64,000 bases of DNA from JABMPJ01 sp964345005 (GCA_964345005.1 CAYFPQ010000001.1:1-64000), one strand, 5' to 3'. Counted from the first letter of the stretch, positions 1 through 9,493 are shown. The notes: generated by a model from the sequence alone, not told the origin. A program made the numbers and translations.

Positions 1-335
1 CCGCGCCCCGCACCCCTCAGAAGAGACTGGCGGCGGTCAAAATGAGAATCGCTGTACGCGGACACGACAGAATAGACAGGATGGTGCATCGAAACGATGG
101 TCCAGCGAGAAGGATTATCTTTCAGAACAGTCTCAAGCCAGATCGCTTGCTCGGCATGGTGCTCATTGGAGTCAAGGACGACGATGCGGGTGCCCTGATA
201 ATCCACGTAGTAGACCAGCTCGTCCATGCCTTTGGGGCCATTTCTTGGTAGCTCGAAGATGGTGTTCCAATGGGAAGCTATGCTCCTGGCCGCCCCGATT
301 GACAGGCGGCCATACTGGGGATGGTGAGACGACGT
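1..335 (-). pseudogene. metallophosphoesterase, C-terminal part without start, runs off left edge
   Basis: Reading the minus strand from the thiD stop codon leftward gives an open frame to the window edge. It contains the segments ELVYYVDYQGTRIVVLDSN and WTIVSMHHPVYS, which are typical of the central part of calcineurin-like (purple acid phosphatase type) metallophosphoesterases; the His-His pair would bind metal. The N-terminal half, with the GD and GNH metal motifs, is absent. No ATG precedes the recognisable homology; the frame simply resumes after the thiD TGA. It is therefore a headless remnant, or an assembly join, rather than an intact gene. The family call is fairly firm; the cause of the truncation is not known. 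Confidence 0.6.
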
Positions 336-1148
336 TCAAGTCCATCCTATACCGAGAGGGCGGTGTGCACCTGTATCGAAGCAGTTCGCAACAGCGTTTC
401 CAACAAAGGTTCCCGCCTGTTGCACGGCGTCCTCGACCGCCAGACCGTTAGCCAGGTTGGCCGTGGTGGCGGCGGCGAACGTGCATCCGGTTCCGTGGGT
501 CTCGCCGCCCTTAACGCGGTCATGCTGGAATGAGTGTATTCGCCCCTTTGCATAGAGAACGTTGATGATGTGTGGGAGCTCCGATTTGCTCCCTGCCATG
601 TGTCCTCCCTTGACGACACAGGCAACTCCGTAGCGCTGTGCGATCCCCTCGGCCGCATCCTGCTGCTCCTCGTTTGAGGTGATCGGCTGTCCCCAAAGGA
701 TCTCCGCTTCAGGGATGTTGGGTGTTACCAGCATGGCGCGTGATAGAAGAGCGTCCTGTAGCATGGCAATCGCATCATCCTGGAGCAACCTGGCGCCGGA
801 GGTCGCAACCATGACCGGGTCTACCACGAGCTGCTTGATCTCGCGGCGTTTAACTACGTCAGTGACGGCCCGGATGATGTCGGTCGAGTAGAGCATGCCG
901 GTCTTTGCCGCTGACACGGAAAAACCATCGCATACGGCCTCTACCTGTTTCACCACCATGTCCGGTGATACCGGTTCGACACCCGTTACCGCGTCGGGGT
1001 TCTGCGACGTGATACAGGTGATGGCTGTGGTGCCGTAGACCTTATGCGCCGTGAAAGTCTTCAGGTCCGTCTGGATACCGGCGCCGCCGCCACTGTCGGA
1101 CCCGGCGATGGTAAGGGCTACGGGTGTCTGGTGAGGTTGCGGCGCCAT
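336..1148 (-). CDS. thiD: hydroxymethylpyrimidine/phosphomethylpyrimidine kinase
   Basis: A 270-residue protein with the ribokinase-fold hallmarks of ThiD. It opens with ALTIAGSDSGGGAGIQTDLKTF, which carries the hydroxymethylpyrimidine-binding region, and has the C-terminal anion hole GGETHGTGCTFAAA with the catalytic Asp/Gly-Thr-Gly-Cys turn. ThiD phosphorylates HMP and then HMP-phosphate in the cytoplasm to supply the pyrimidine half of thiamine. Length matches the family (about 265-270). No other thiamine gene is adjacent, so it appears to stand alone. Its TGA stop is directly followed in the same frame by a metallophosphoesterase fragment. The start at MAPQPHQTP is the only one that keeps the conserved N-terminus. 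Confidence 0.93.
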   Translation of the reverse strand: MAPQPHQTPVALTIAGSDSGGGAGIQTDLKTFTAHKVYGTTAITCITSQNPDAVTGVEPVSPDMVVKQVEAVCDGFSVSAAKTGMLYSTDIIRAVTDVVKRREIKQLVVDPVMVATSGARLLQDDAIAMLQDALLSRAMLVTPNIPEAEILWGQPITSNEEQQDAAEGIAQRYGVACVVKGGHMAGSKSELPHIINVLYAKGRIHSFQHDRVKGGETHGTGCTFAAATTANLANGLAVEDAVQQAGTFVGNAVANCFDTGAHRPLGIGWT

Positions 1149-1156
1149 ATCATTTC

Positions 1157-1290
1157 AACATCCAACAGCCAACAAGGAACATCCAACGCCCAAGTGCGCG
1201 AGACTTGGGAATGACAGAGCGGAACGGTGCACCATTCGCAACCCTCGCTCCGTTGGATGTTGGGAGTTCCTTGTTGGCTGTTGGATGTTC
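1157..1290. repeat. interspersed palindromic repeat, CAACAAGGAA family, copy 1
   Basis: Left arm 1157-1193 carries AACAGCCAACAAGGAACATC and the right arm 1251-1290 carries its near reverse complement GTTCCTTGTTGGCTGTTGG. The arms are separated by about 57 bases with no recognisable gene. The arms are themselves built from short AAC/CCAAC-type units. Related copies lie at 14690-14785, 16468-16500 (half), 49757-49801 (inside a gene) and 53646-53796. Sitting between two minus-strand genes it could fold as a long hairpin in RNA, but it lacks a terminator T-run. Confidence 0.8.
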
Positions 1291-1300
1291 TTCTCCTGTT

Positions 1301-2707
1301 CTAGTCGAGTGTCACGGTATCCAAATACTCCGGTGTCGAGGAGGACCAGCCCTTCTCGGTTTTGATCCAGTCCGACAACGCCGTGGCGGCATCGGGCTCG
1401 CCGTGGGTCACGAATACATGGCGGGGCGCCTCCTGCAGTGCAGAGATCCAGCGGTGGAGCTCGCCGCGTCCCGAATGCGCGGAGAACCCGTTAATACGTT
1501 CGATCCGTGCTTTGACCGCACGCTTCTCGCCAAGGATGCGTACCTCGGTTTCGCCCTCCAGAATGATACGTCCCAGCGTTCCGTTGGCCTGGTAGCCGAT
1601 GAATAGAATGGTGCTTTCCGGTCGCCCGATGTTGTTGACGAGATGGTGCTTGATGCGCCCGCCCGTACACATTCCTGAGCCCGCAATAATGATGGCCGTG
1701 CCCTTGACGTGATTGATCGACTTCGACTGGTCAACCGTGCGTGACATGACAAGGCCCGGGAAGTCACAGGGATGGTCTCCGCTTCTGAGTAGCGCGGCGG
1801 TTTCCTCATCGAACATTTCCTCGTGTCGGCCGAACACCTCCGTAACGCGAATGGCCATGGGGCTGTCGACAAAGGCCACCAGGTGTGGGATTCGCTTGTC
1901 AGCCAGGAGACCGTTCAAGTGATAGAGCAGTTCCTGGGTGCGCTCGATGGCAAAACTCGGGATTACGACATTGCCGCCCGCCTTGACCGTTTCGTTGATT
2001 ACGGTGGCCAGGTCTTCTGGAATCGACGCCTCGCTCTTGTGCTCGCGGTTTCCGTAGGTCGATTCCATAACGACATAATCCGCACGCTCGAACGGATTTG
2101 GATCACAGATGATCGGAGCATCCCAGCGGCCGATATCGCCGGAGAATGCCAGTGTGCGAACTTCGGTACTGTTCTTGATCACGATGCGGATGCCGGAGGA
2201 ACCGAGAATGTGACCGGCATCGTGGAAACTCACCTCCAGTCCTTCACCGATCCGAACCGGTTCATCGTACTCGTGCTTCTCAAAGAGCGGAAGGGTTGCC
2301 TCGGCATCTTCCACCGTATAGAGAGGCACGAGAGGGTGGGGACTCTTACGCCCCTGACGTTCGTGGCGGCGCTTCTTGTGCTTGATGTCCTCAACCTGGA
2401 TACGCGCGGAATCGAGCATGACGATACCCGCGATATCCGCCGTGGCGCCGGTGCTGTGGATCGATCCCTTAAACCCAGCTTTGCCCAGTTTTGGCAGGAG
2501 CCCGCAGTGATCGAGGTGCCCGTGCGTCAACAGCACGGCGTCAATGCTGTCAGCCGGGAGGGGGAAGGGCTCCCAGTTGCGCGATTTCAGCTTGCGCTCC
2601 TGGTAGAACCCGCAGTCGATCATCACCCGCTGACCATTTGCTTCCAGCAGGTAACAAGAACCCGTTACTCCCTGCGCCGCTCCCCAGAAACTCAGCTTTG
2701 GATCCAT
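1301..2707 (-). CDS. beta-CASP metallo-beta-lactamase-fold RNA hydrolase (YSH1/CPSF-like)
   Basis: A 468-residue MBL-fold protein. The HxHxDH zinc motif is at residues 62-67 (HGHLDH), followed by the downstream metal ligands in SFHDAGHILGSSGI and FSGDIGRW, the beta-CASP insert with VVMESTYGNREH, and the C-terminal RMMBL segment with GFSAHSGRGEL and FVTHGEP. This architecture is shared by bacterial and archaeal homologues of the cleavage and polyadenylation factor CPSF-73, which act as endo/exoribonucleases; the exact substrate here cannot be told. The frame is intact and full length. It stands between a long palindromic repeat and a REP-like element, so it is probably a monocistronic unit. 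Confidence 0.9.
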   Translation of the reverse strand: MDPKLSFWGAAQGVTGSCYLLEANGQRVMIDCGFYQERKLKSRNWEPFPLPADSIDAVLLTHGHLDHCGLLPKLGKAGFKGSIHSTGATADIAGIVMLDSARIQVEDIKHKKRRHERQGRKSPHPLVPLYTVEDAEATLPLFEKHEYDEPVRIGEGLEVSFHDAGHILGSSGIRIVIKNSTEVRTLAFSGDIGRWDAPIICDPNPFERADYVVMESTYGNREHKSEASIPEDLATVINETVKAGGNVVIPSFAIERTQELLYHLNGLLADKRIPHLVAFVDSPMAIRVTEVFGRHEEMFDEETAALLRSGDHPCDFPGLVMSRTVDQSKSINHVKGTAIIIAGSGMCTGGRIKHHLVNNIGRPESTILFIGYQANGTLGRIILEGETEVRILGEKRAVKARIERINGFSAHSGRGELHRWISALQEAPRHVFVTHGEPDAATALSDWIKTEKGWSSSTPEYLDTVTLD

Positions 2708-2767
2708 ACCTATCCCTGTTGCTGGTGCCCTGGCTTGTTAATCCGCCCAGGAAACACCTTGACGATG

Positions 2768-2841
2768 TCATCCCGAGCGCAGCGAGGGATCTCCTGTCCA
2801 CTCAGCGGCCTGGAGATTTCTCGCTTCGCTCGAAATGACGG
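2768..2841. repeat. REP/MITE-like imperfect palindrome
   Basis: The left arm TCATCCCGAGCGCAGCGAGG and the right arm TCTCGCTTCGCTCGAAATGA are imperfect reverse complements around a GC-rich centre, followed by a run of T on the plus strand (2844-2851). The arrangement resembles widespread small non-autonomous palindromic elements. It lies between two minus-strand genes. On the plus strand the stem plus T-run also looks like an intrinsic terminator, though no plus-strand gene ends here. Confidence 0.65.
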
Positions 2842-2877
2842 TTTTTTTTTTCACTTCCAGACGTCTCAATCACAACA

Positions 2878-4491
2878 CTAACTCACCACTTCAACCGGCA
2901 ACCGAATGCGGAACTGGGTCCACTTGCCTTCCTGCGACTCAACCGCGATCGCTCCGCGGTGTTCCTCGATGATCTTGCGCGAGACGGCGAGCCCGAGCCC
3001 GGTGCCCCGGGAGCCCTTGGTCGAGAAGAAGACGCCGAAAATGTTCTCGGTCTCCGACGCGGGAATGCCGCACCCGGAATCCCAGATGGCGACCTCGATC
3101 GCTTTCCCGTCCTCGGACAGGGCGGTCGTAACGCGGATCACCTTGTCGCGCCCTTCGACGCCGTCGAGGGCGTCCATGGCATTCACAAAGAGGTTGAGAA
3201 AGACCCGGTGCAGCGCATTCTTTTCCGCCATAAGCGTGGGAAGGTCGGGCGCCAGTGTCTGCTCAAGCCTGATCGAGCGACTGTCGAGTTCCGATTCGAA
3301 TGGACTGACGACCGAGCCGACAACACCATTGACATCCATCTTCAGCCGCATCGGCTCATGGTCCTTGGCGTAACTCAGCATGTCGAGAATAAGGTTGGTC
3401 AAGCGCCGCTCCTCGGCGGCGATCGAGTCCACGCAGGTCTCCATGCTGTCAAAGCTGTCCCGCTTGAGCATGCGCTGCATGCCCGCCACGCTGAGCTGAA
3501 GGCCGGTGATGATGTTCTTGGCGTAATGAGCCAGGCCGGCAATGACCTGCCCGACGGCGGCGAGCCGCTCCTGTTTGATGTACTCGTCCTGGATGCGGAG
3601 CTTCTCGAGATAGACGCCGAGGATGTTGGCGATCGTGGCCGTAAAGCGAAGGTCCAGCTGCGTGAACGCATCGGCGCGGCTGCGGCGGCTGATGCAGAGC
3701 GCACCGTTCGGTTCTTCATCGATGGTCATCGGGGCGCAAAGCGCCGATGAGATATTGTGAATCATAATGCTGTCCGTGGGGCCGAACCGGTCATCGGCAA
3801 GAGCATTTTCGGTGAGCAGTGCCATGCCGTCTTTGACGGCGTGGTTGATGATCGTGCGCGATACGCCCACCGTTGGTGTAGCATCCTCAGGGGGGGCGGA
3901 AAAGGCGTCGAACGTCCACTCGTTCTTCTTGGCATCCCAGAGCATCACGCAGGCACTGTCGGCATCGAGTAGTGCCTTCATGTGATCCAGCACATTCTGG
4001 AGCAGCGACTGACGCGAGGCGTCGGAGACGAGGAGGTTCGTTACCTCGCCCACGGCCCGCAACATCGCGTTCTCGCGGGCGGTATCCGAGTCGTCCACCT
4101 TGGATCCCGCCAGCAGGTCGGCGTCGCGATGGTCGAGAGAGGCAAGGACGCGCATGGAGGGATCGACAGCACTCAGCGTGGTGTCCGGTGCCGGGTCGGC
4201 TTTTGCCAGGCCTTCAATCTCCATGAATGTTCCGCCCACGCGAAGTACGTCACCGTCCTTCAGGATGGCGTGTTGTACTCGAACGTCGTTTACACGCGTC
4301 CCGTTGCGGCTGGTCTGGTCGTCTACGATCGCGCGCCCTGCTGCGATAGTGATGGCGGCATGACGTCGTGACGCTTCCGGATCGGTCAGCCGCAGTTTAC
4401 AGTCGGAGCTTCGCCCGATCAGGTAGATGCCGGGCTCCTCAATGGACAACTCTATGCCGGCCTCCGGGCCTCTGGTTACGGTAATCTTCAT
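2878..4491 (-). CDS. FHA-GAF sensor histidine kinase
   Basis: I chose the start at 4491 (MKITVTRGPEAG) because an FHA domain begins there and GGGAG lies about 8 bases upstream; a longer frame exists but its N-terminus looks non-coding and would run into the divergent gene. Domains in order over 537 residues: FHA (about 1-95, with GRSSDCKL and the SRRHA and TSRNGT loops), GAF (about 150-310), a HisKA-type dimerisation helix with GLAHYAKNI, and a HATPase with N-box NLFVNAMDAL, DSGCGIP and GTGLGLAV. No membrane segment is seen, so it is probably cytoplasmic. The FHA domain binds phosphothreonine, and a Ser/Thr kinase is encoded divergently next door. Confidence 0.9.
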   Translation of the reverse strand: MKITVTRGPEAGIELSIEEPGIYLIGRSSDCKLRLTDPEASRRHAAITIAAGRAIVDDQTSRNGTRVNDVRVQHAILKDGDVLRVGGTFMEIEGLAKADPAPDTTLSAVDPSMRVLASLDHRDADLLAGSKVDDSDTARENAMLRAVGEVTNLLVSDASRQSLLQNVLDHMKALLDADSACVMLWDAKKNEWTFDAFSAPPEDATPTVGVSRTIINHAVKDGMALLTENALADDRFGPTDSIMIHNISSALCAPMTIDEEPNGALCISRRSRADAFTQLDLRFTATIANILGVYLEKLRIQDEYIKQERLAAVGQVIAGLAHYAKNIITGLQLSVAGMQRMLKRDSFDSMETCVDSIAAEERRLTNLILDMLSYAKDHEPMRLKMDVNGVVGSVVSPFESELDSRSIRLEQTLAPDLPTLMAEKNALHRVFLNLFVNAMDALDGVEGRDKVIRVTTALSEDGKAIEVAIWDSGCGIPASETENIFGVFFSTKGSRGTGLGLAVSRKIIEEHRGAIAVESQEGKWTQFRIRLPVEVVS

Positions 4492-4684
4492 AGGAACACT
4501 CCCGCCATCATGGGAGATGCATTCATCTGTCTCAAGAAGAAAGCGGCCCGCCCGGAGAGCGGCCCTACCTTGTACTGGGGTGAGTCGTGTGCCCCGGTAG
4601 GGCACGCGCTTCGCGCGGCCGTCCGTTGCAGGAGGTGGGCGCTCTGAACTTGCGTCGTGCACGTGAGTTGCGTACAAACTGAGC

Positions 4685-7600
4685 ATGGCTGAGCATGATG
4701 CGACTCTACCTCTTGGCGGCGATGGGCGGGCGACCGTGCCGGCTGACGTGAGCGATTTTCTCAAAACGGCTGACGCGACGGTTTCGATCAAGGCCGGGGC
4801 CACGGTCAGCCCGGATGCAGCGCGATCGCGTCTGCATCTTCATCCGCACGTTCTCAAGACCTCCCACTCGGGTAGCGGGGGCGATCTGGACTACGAACTG
4901 AACGAAACGCTTGGCCAAGGCGGCATGGGTGTCGTCTACGCCGCCCGGCAGGCGTCGCTCGACCGGCAGATCGCGGTCAAGATGATCCAGTCGGATGCAG
5001 CCGTCGACTCCGTGACGGCCAGCAAGTTCCTCTCCGAAGCGATGGTGACGGGCGAGCTGGATCATCCCAATATCATCCCTATTCATGACCTTGGCAAGAC
5101 CCCCGACGGCAAGCTCTTCTACGCCATGAAGGAAATCCAGGGGCAGTCGTGGGATAAGATCATCCGCGACAGCTCCCGCGAGGAGAACCTGCGCATCCTG
5201 TTGGCTGTCTGCGACGCGGTTGGCTTTGCCCATGACAAGGGTGTCATCCACCGCGATCTGAAGCCCGCCAACGTCATGCTTGGGGGATACGGTGAGGTGC
5301 TGGTCATGGACTGGGGGCTCGCCGCGAGCATCGGGAGCGATAAGGCGGAGCCGCTGACCGAACATGCCACGCTCGCCGGCACGCCTTCGTACATGGCGCC
5401 CGAGATGGCGATGTGCGACTACACCGTCATGGGGCGCACCAGCGATATTTACCTCTTGGGCGCCATCGTGTTCGAGATCATCACGGGTAGGCCGCCGCAT
5501 CCGGGCGACAACGCGATGGCCGCCATCGACTCAGCCGCCCATAACGAGATCCGCGAGACGAAGCACAAGGGCGAACTGATGGACATCGCCAGGAAGGCGA
5601 TGAGTTTGGACCCGGCCGACCGTTATCAGGCCGTGCCCGAACTCCAGCAAGCCCTCCGCGCCCACCAGGCCCATGCCGAGAGCGTCAAGCTGGCCACGTC
5701 CGCCGCGGATCGGCTGGACGCCGTGGCCGAGAAGGGCGGCGCGGATGCCTACCGCGAATTCAACGAGATTATTGGGGGATTCCAGCAGGCCCTGAACCTC
5801 TGGTCCGGAAACCGCCAGGCCGTTTACGGTCTGCGCGCCAGTCGCGAGGAACTCACGCGCGTTGCGCTCAGCCGCGGTGACCTCTCGCTCGCCGCCTCCC
5901 AGGTGCGAGCGATCGAGGACGATATCAAGCAGTGGCCGCTGCCCGGTCTGCAGCTCGCGCGGCCCGACGACCTGGCCGCATCCGTAAAGGAGGCGCGGGC
6001 CGACGCCCGTCGTCGCAAGATCATCGTGCGTCTTAGCGTGATCGCCGCGATTGTCGCAGCGCTGGCTGCTTTCGCCGTCATGGCGATGGCCTATGTGGTT
6101 ACGCGCACGCAGCGCGACCGTGCCGTGACGGCCGAGACGCTCATGGAAGAAGAACGCAACCGCGCGGTAGCCGCGGAACAGAAGATGCACATCGAGCGTG
6201 ACCGTGCTCAAGCGGCCAAGGAAGAGGAAGAGCACCAGCGTCTCCAGGCGGTCGATGCCCTGGCCGAAGCCGAACAGCAGAACTACTACCATACGATTGC
6301 CCTGGCCGCAAAACGGCTCGCCGACATGCAGTCCCGCGCCGCCGAAGCCATGCTCTGGAGTGTGCCGGAAGCACAACGCGGGTGGGAGTGGGGAAGACTG
6401 ATGTATAGCTCGCACGAGTGCCTCGAAACGTTCGCTGGGCACAAGGGAAGCGTGGCGTCGATTGCGTTTTCTCCGGATGGTACGCTTGTGGTGTCGGAGG
6501 CGGCCGATCGGACTGTACGCGTGTGGGACCTGACAGGAGGCGACCGGGGCGGCGTATTCAGCGGCCGCCCGGCGAGCACGTTGCCGCTTGTGTTCACGGA
6601 CGATGGCAAGCGCATCCTGTGGGGCGTACAGAATGGGCGCGCACAGTTTATGGATCTGACTACGCGCCGGCAGAGGTCGAAAGCGCTTGAGGCCTTCTAT
6701 CCGAGCGTCTACCAACGGCTGTTTTCTCCCGACGGACGACGCCTGATTGGTACCGGCGAACAGGGCGAACTGGTTCTGTGGTCGCTGGATACCGGGCGGA
6801 TCATCATGAAGCTCGCCGGGCACCAGGGATTGGTGGTGGCGGCGGCGATGGACCGGACCGGACTCCTGCTTGCAACCGGCAGCCGCGACCGAACGGCGCG
6901 TATCTGGCGCCTGAGTGATGGCGCTTCGATTGCTTCGCTGGGCCCACACCCGGGGCCGGTCACAGGCGTGGCTTTCGATGCCACCAGCAAGCGTGTCAGC
7001 ACCGTGAGCGACGATGCCCTACTTCGCGTGTGGGACAGCGGCAGCTCGCGCTCGCTGAAGGTCATACCTTTCCTCGGCCTGGATGTATCGCTCGACGGCG
7101 TCGTGTTCGATAGCGGCGCTTCCCGCATGTTGACCTTGGGCGGATCGAGAGCCGTACAGATCTGGGATGCCGAGACCGGTCAGCGCAGTCTCCGGCTGCG
7201 CGGACATGCTGCGGTCGTCTCGGCTGCGGCCTTTTCCCCGGACGGGCGATTGGCCGTGACCGGTGCACGCGACGGGAAACTTATGGTTTGGGATGCCGGC
7301 CACGAGGGCAGCGTAACGGTGCTGGATGGCCACGAAGGTGCGGTGGTGGCAGCCCGTTTCGATGGAGATGCCGGGGAGATCGTGACCGCCGGGGAGGACG
7401 GCTACGCGCGAATCTGGGGCGCACGAGACGGGAAGCTGTTGCGAACTCTCGACAAGCAGACCGGCCGGTTGACCTGTGCCGAGTTCTGCTTCGATGGTCA
7501 GCATGTGCTCACGGCTTCGGATGGGGGAAACACCCGCATCTGGAACCGCAGAACGGGTGGCATGGTGCGCGCTCTGAGCGGTCACAGCGGGGCCGTGACG

Positions 7601-8260
7601 TGGGCAGCCTATTCGCCGGGCGGCAATCGCATTGCCACGGCCGGGTACGACGGCCTGCGCGTTTGGGAAACAGTGACAGGCAAACGAACCATCACCATCC
7701 GGGCTGACGAGCCCGTCTCGCGTATAGTCCTGTTCTCCCCGGGCGGGGGCTTCCTCTTGATGGCCGGTGACGGTGTGAGCATCTGGGATGCCGTATCGGG
7801 CGACGACGCAGGCAGCTTCACGGGGCACGAAGATCAAGTGACCGCCATGNNNNNNNNNNGTGCGGTTGACGGTCGACGTGTCATAACCGGAAGCCGCGAT
7901 ATGACAGCTCGGATCTGGAGTCTACCCGATGGCGAAGAACTGGTTGTCCTGCGCGGATCGGACAGTGCGGTCTCTGCCGTAGCATTCTCTCCTGACGGCC
8001 GGCGTGTTGCCACCGCGGGGCGACAGGGCATTCGTATCTGGGATGCGGAGAACGGGAGTGAGCTGCTGAAACTGGAAGGGCACCAGGGCTGGGTATCGAG
8101 CCTCCAGTTCGCGGACGATGGCACCGCCCTTCTGTCGGCGGGTAACGATGGCACCGCCCGCATCTGGCCGGCCGTCAATTGGTTGTCCGATCCCATCACT
8201 TCCCGGGGCGAACGCGACGCCCGCCATCGTGCCCATCTCGACGCGCTCCTGCCGGAGTAG
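4685..8260 (+). CDS. membrane Ser/Thr protein kinase with C-terminal WD40 propeller
   Basis: A 1191-residue Pkn2-type protein. The kinase domain (about 70-335) has the glycine loop GQGGMGVVY, the lysine in IAVKMI, HRDLKPANVML, DWG in place of DFG (VLVMDWGLA) and GTPSYMAPEM. A helical linker follows, then one membrane segment around residues 450-470 (LSVIAAIVAALAAFAVMAMA), a charged coiled-coil stretch rich in ERDRAVAAE, and about 13 WD40 blades ending in W-D/W-S motifs. It should phosphorylate Ser/Thr on targets, with the propeller as a sensor or scaffold. The frame stays open across the assembly gap at 7850-7859. It is transcribed divergently from the FHA-histidine kinase, 193 bases away, suggesting joint regulation. 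Confidence 0.92.
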   Translation: MAEHDATLPLGGDGRATVPADVSDFLKTADATVSIKAGATVSPDAARSRLHLHPHVLKTSHSGSGGDLDYELNETLGQGGMGVVYAARQASLDRQIAVKMIQSDAAVDSVTASKFLSEAMVTGELDHPNIIPIHDLGKTPDGKLFYAMKEIQGQSWDKIIRDSSREENLRILLAVCDAVGFAHDKGVIHRDLKPANVMLGGYGEVLVMDWGLAASIGSDKAEPLTEHATLAGTPSYMAPEMAMCDYTVMGRTSDIYLLGAIVFEIITGRPPHPGDNAMAAIDSAAHNEIRETKHKGELMDIARKAMSLDPADRYQAVPELQQALRAHQAHAESVKLATSAADRLDAVAEKGGADAYREFNEIIGGFQQALNLWSGNRQAVYGLRASREELTRVALSRGDLSLAASQVRAIEDDIKQWPLPGLQLARPDDLAASVKEARADARRRKIIVRLSVIAAIVAALAAFAVMAMAYVVTRTQRDRAVTAETLMEEERNRAVAAEQKMHIERDRAQAAKEEEEHQRLQAVDALAEAEQQNYYHTIALAAKRLADMQSRAAEAMLWSVPEAQRGWEWGRLMYSSHECLETFAGHKGSVASIAFSPDGTLVVSEAADRTVRVWDLTGGDRGGVFSGRPASTLPLVFTDDGKRILWGVQNGRAQFMDLTTRRQRSKALEAFYPSVYQRLFSPDGRRLIGTGEQGELVLWSLDTGRIIMKLAGHQGLVVAAAMDRTGLLLATGSRDRTARIWRLSDGASIASLGPHPGPVTGVAFDATSKRVSTVSDDALLRVWDSGSSRSLKVIPFLGLDVSLDGVVFDSGASRMLTLGGSRAVQIWDAETGQRSLRLRGHAAVVSAAAFSPDGRLAVTGARDGKLMVWDAGHEGSVTVLDGHEGAVVAARFDGDAGEIVTAGEDGYARIWGARDGKLLRTLDKQTGRLTCAEFCFDGQHVLTASDGGNTRIWNRRTGGMVRALSGHSGAVTWAAYSPGGNRIATAGYDGLRVWETVTGKRTITIRADEPVSRIVLFSPGGGFLLMAGDGVSIWDAVSGDDAGSFTGHEDQVTAMXXXXAVDGRRVITGSRDMTARIWSLPDGEELVVLRGSDSAVSAVAFSPDGRRVATAGRQGIRIWDAENGSELLKLEGHQGWVSSLQFADDGTALLSAGNDGTARIWPAVNWLSDPITSRGERDARHRAHLDALLPE
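7850..7859. other. assembly gap (10 N) inside the WD40 kinase gene
   Basis: Ten Ns interrupt a WD40 blade between the residues VTAM and VDGRRVITGS. Compared with the other blades (V-A-F-S-P-D-G-R spacing) only a few residues are expected here, so the true gap is probably small and the gene is likely intact. The exact length of missing sequence is unknown. Confidence 0.95.
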
Positions 8261-8457
8261 GGCAGGATCAGACGGTGCCGAAGATACGGTCGCCTGCTGC
8301 ACGTGCCACGGTAGTGCGGTGCTGTCTCATGAATCATTCTACTTCATGTTGTTGCGGAGTCTCGGAAACGCACACCCGTGCTGCACGTGCGCCTCCCCGG
8401 GTTCGTGACTGGATTGCAGCGGGCGACTGCTGTATACAGTTCTCCGTTCCCGGAAAC

Positions 8458-9363
8458 ATGTCAATGGGCAAAACAATCGACATCAACTACGCGGTTGCCG
8501 ACCGCGATCTGCGTTACTTCGTCTTCGACTGGGATGACAACATCCTGCATATGCCGACGCGTATTCACCTGGAACACCTGACTGAAGAGGGGAAGTGGGT
8601 CCCGTACTCCGTCTCAACATCACTCTTCAGTCTGATCCGGGGCGATACCGAGCACTACCGCCCGCCCGGTGGGTCATGGGAAGAGGCATTCCGCGACTTC
8701 CGCGACGTGGAGATCGAGGAGGAAAACGTCTTCCTGCGCGATACGCGCAACGCGATCGATCGCGTCGTGAGCGGCGAGGAATCGCCGGCGCCGAGTTTCG
8801 ATACGCTCAAACGTGTACTGACCGAGGGCCGCCTCTTTGCCATCGTCACTGCACGTGGGCATGACCCCGACGTGCTGAAAGCCGGGGTCCGGTATTTCAT
8901 CGAGCGTACGTTCACACCAGATGAGAAACGCGTTATGTTGCGCAATCTGCGCGGCTATCTTGAATGGCTCGAGCCGGGCCACGACAAGGATACGGACGAC
9001 GACGTCCTGGAGTACTACCTTTCGCTCAACAAGTACCATGGTTGCATGTCGCCGCGTTTCGCGGCATTGCTGCGCGAACACGATTACGGGGCGGCGGGTA
9101 CCGAGGAAGGAAAACAGTTCGCGATTCGCGATTTTGTCCGGCACGTCATCGGCATCCTGCGTGAGCGCGGTGTGGACAAGCCGATCAGCGTGGGATTCTC
9201 CGACGACGATGAGGGTAACGCCCGGGCCGTGGAGACATACATTGAACAGGAACTGGCGCGCGAATTTCCCGGCGTTAAGTTCGCCGTCTACTACACCAAC
9301 GATCCCGACGTGCCGTCCGGCCGCAAGGTGGAAGTGCGCGGACAGCTCAGTTTGGGACTTTGA
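8458..9363 (+). CDS. HAD-like protein with DWDDN motif, function unknown
   Basis: About 301 residues. Near the N-terminus is YFVFDWDDNIL, which fits HAD motif I (hydrophobic strand, then DxDxN in place of DxDxT/V), followed by FAIVTARGHDPDVLK, a good match to motif II (strand ending in T/S), and SVGFSDDDEGNARAVE, a match to motif IV (the acidic pair after a strand). I infer a phosphohydrolase or phosphotransferase fold, probably cytoplasmic, with unknown substrate. ATGs at 8458 and 8464 are both possible; neither has a strong ribosome site. The longer frame starting at 8179 overlaps the end of the upstream kinase and is not credible. The gene converges on recD2. Confidence 0.7.
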   Translation: MSMGKTIDINYAVADRDLRYFVFDWDDNILHMPTRIHLEHLTEEGKWVPYSVSTSLFSLIRGDTEHYRPPGGSWEEAFRDFRDVEIEEENVFLRDTRNAIDRVVSGEESPAPSFDTLKRVLTEGRLFAIVTARGHDPDVLKAGVRYFIERTFTPDEKRVMLRNLRGYLEWLEPGHDKDTDDDVLEYYLSLNKYHGCMSPRFAALLREHDYGAAGTEEGKQFAIRDFVRHVIGILRERGVDKPISVGFSDDDEGNARAVETYIEQELAREFPGVKFAVYYTNDPDVPSGRKVEVRGQLSLGL

Positions 9364-9493
9364 CCGCCGGACTCTGCGGCCTATAGTCGAACGGATACGG
9401 ATACATCGAACGGAGGGCGAGGCATGCTCAAGCTATCTGATTCACGCCGGTTGTACTGGTAGGGAGTGCAGAGCACGGCACGCAGATGGTGCA

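Noticed and set aside
1823..2881. 352-residue plus-strand frame over the beta-CASP hydrolase
   Set aside because: Antisense shadow; the minus strand has the HxHxDH motif and family length.
2959..3750. 263-residue plus-strand frame over the histidine kinase
   Set aside because: Antisense shadow of the HATPase region, no motif.
4492..4803. Longer N-terminus for the FHA histidine kinase (641 residues)
   Set aside because: The extra 104 residues show no domain or conservation, overlap the start of the divergent kinase gene, and a good ribosome site precedes the ATG at 4491.
5531..6949. 472-residue frame antisense to the WD40 kinase
   Set aside because: It is a shadow of the GC-rich coding strand; it shows no motif and the sense frame has clear kinase and WD40 signatures.
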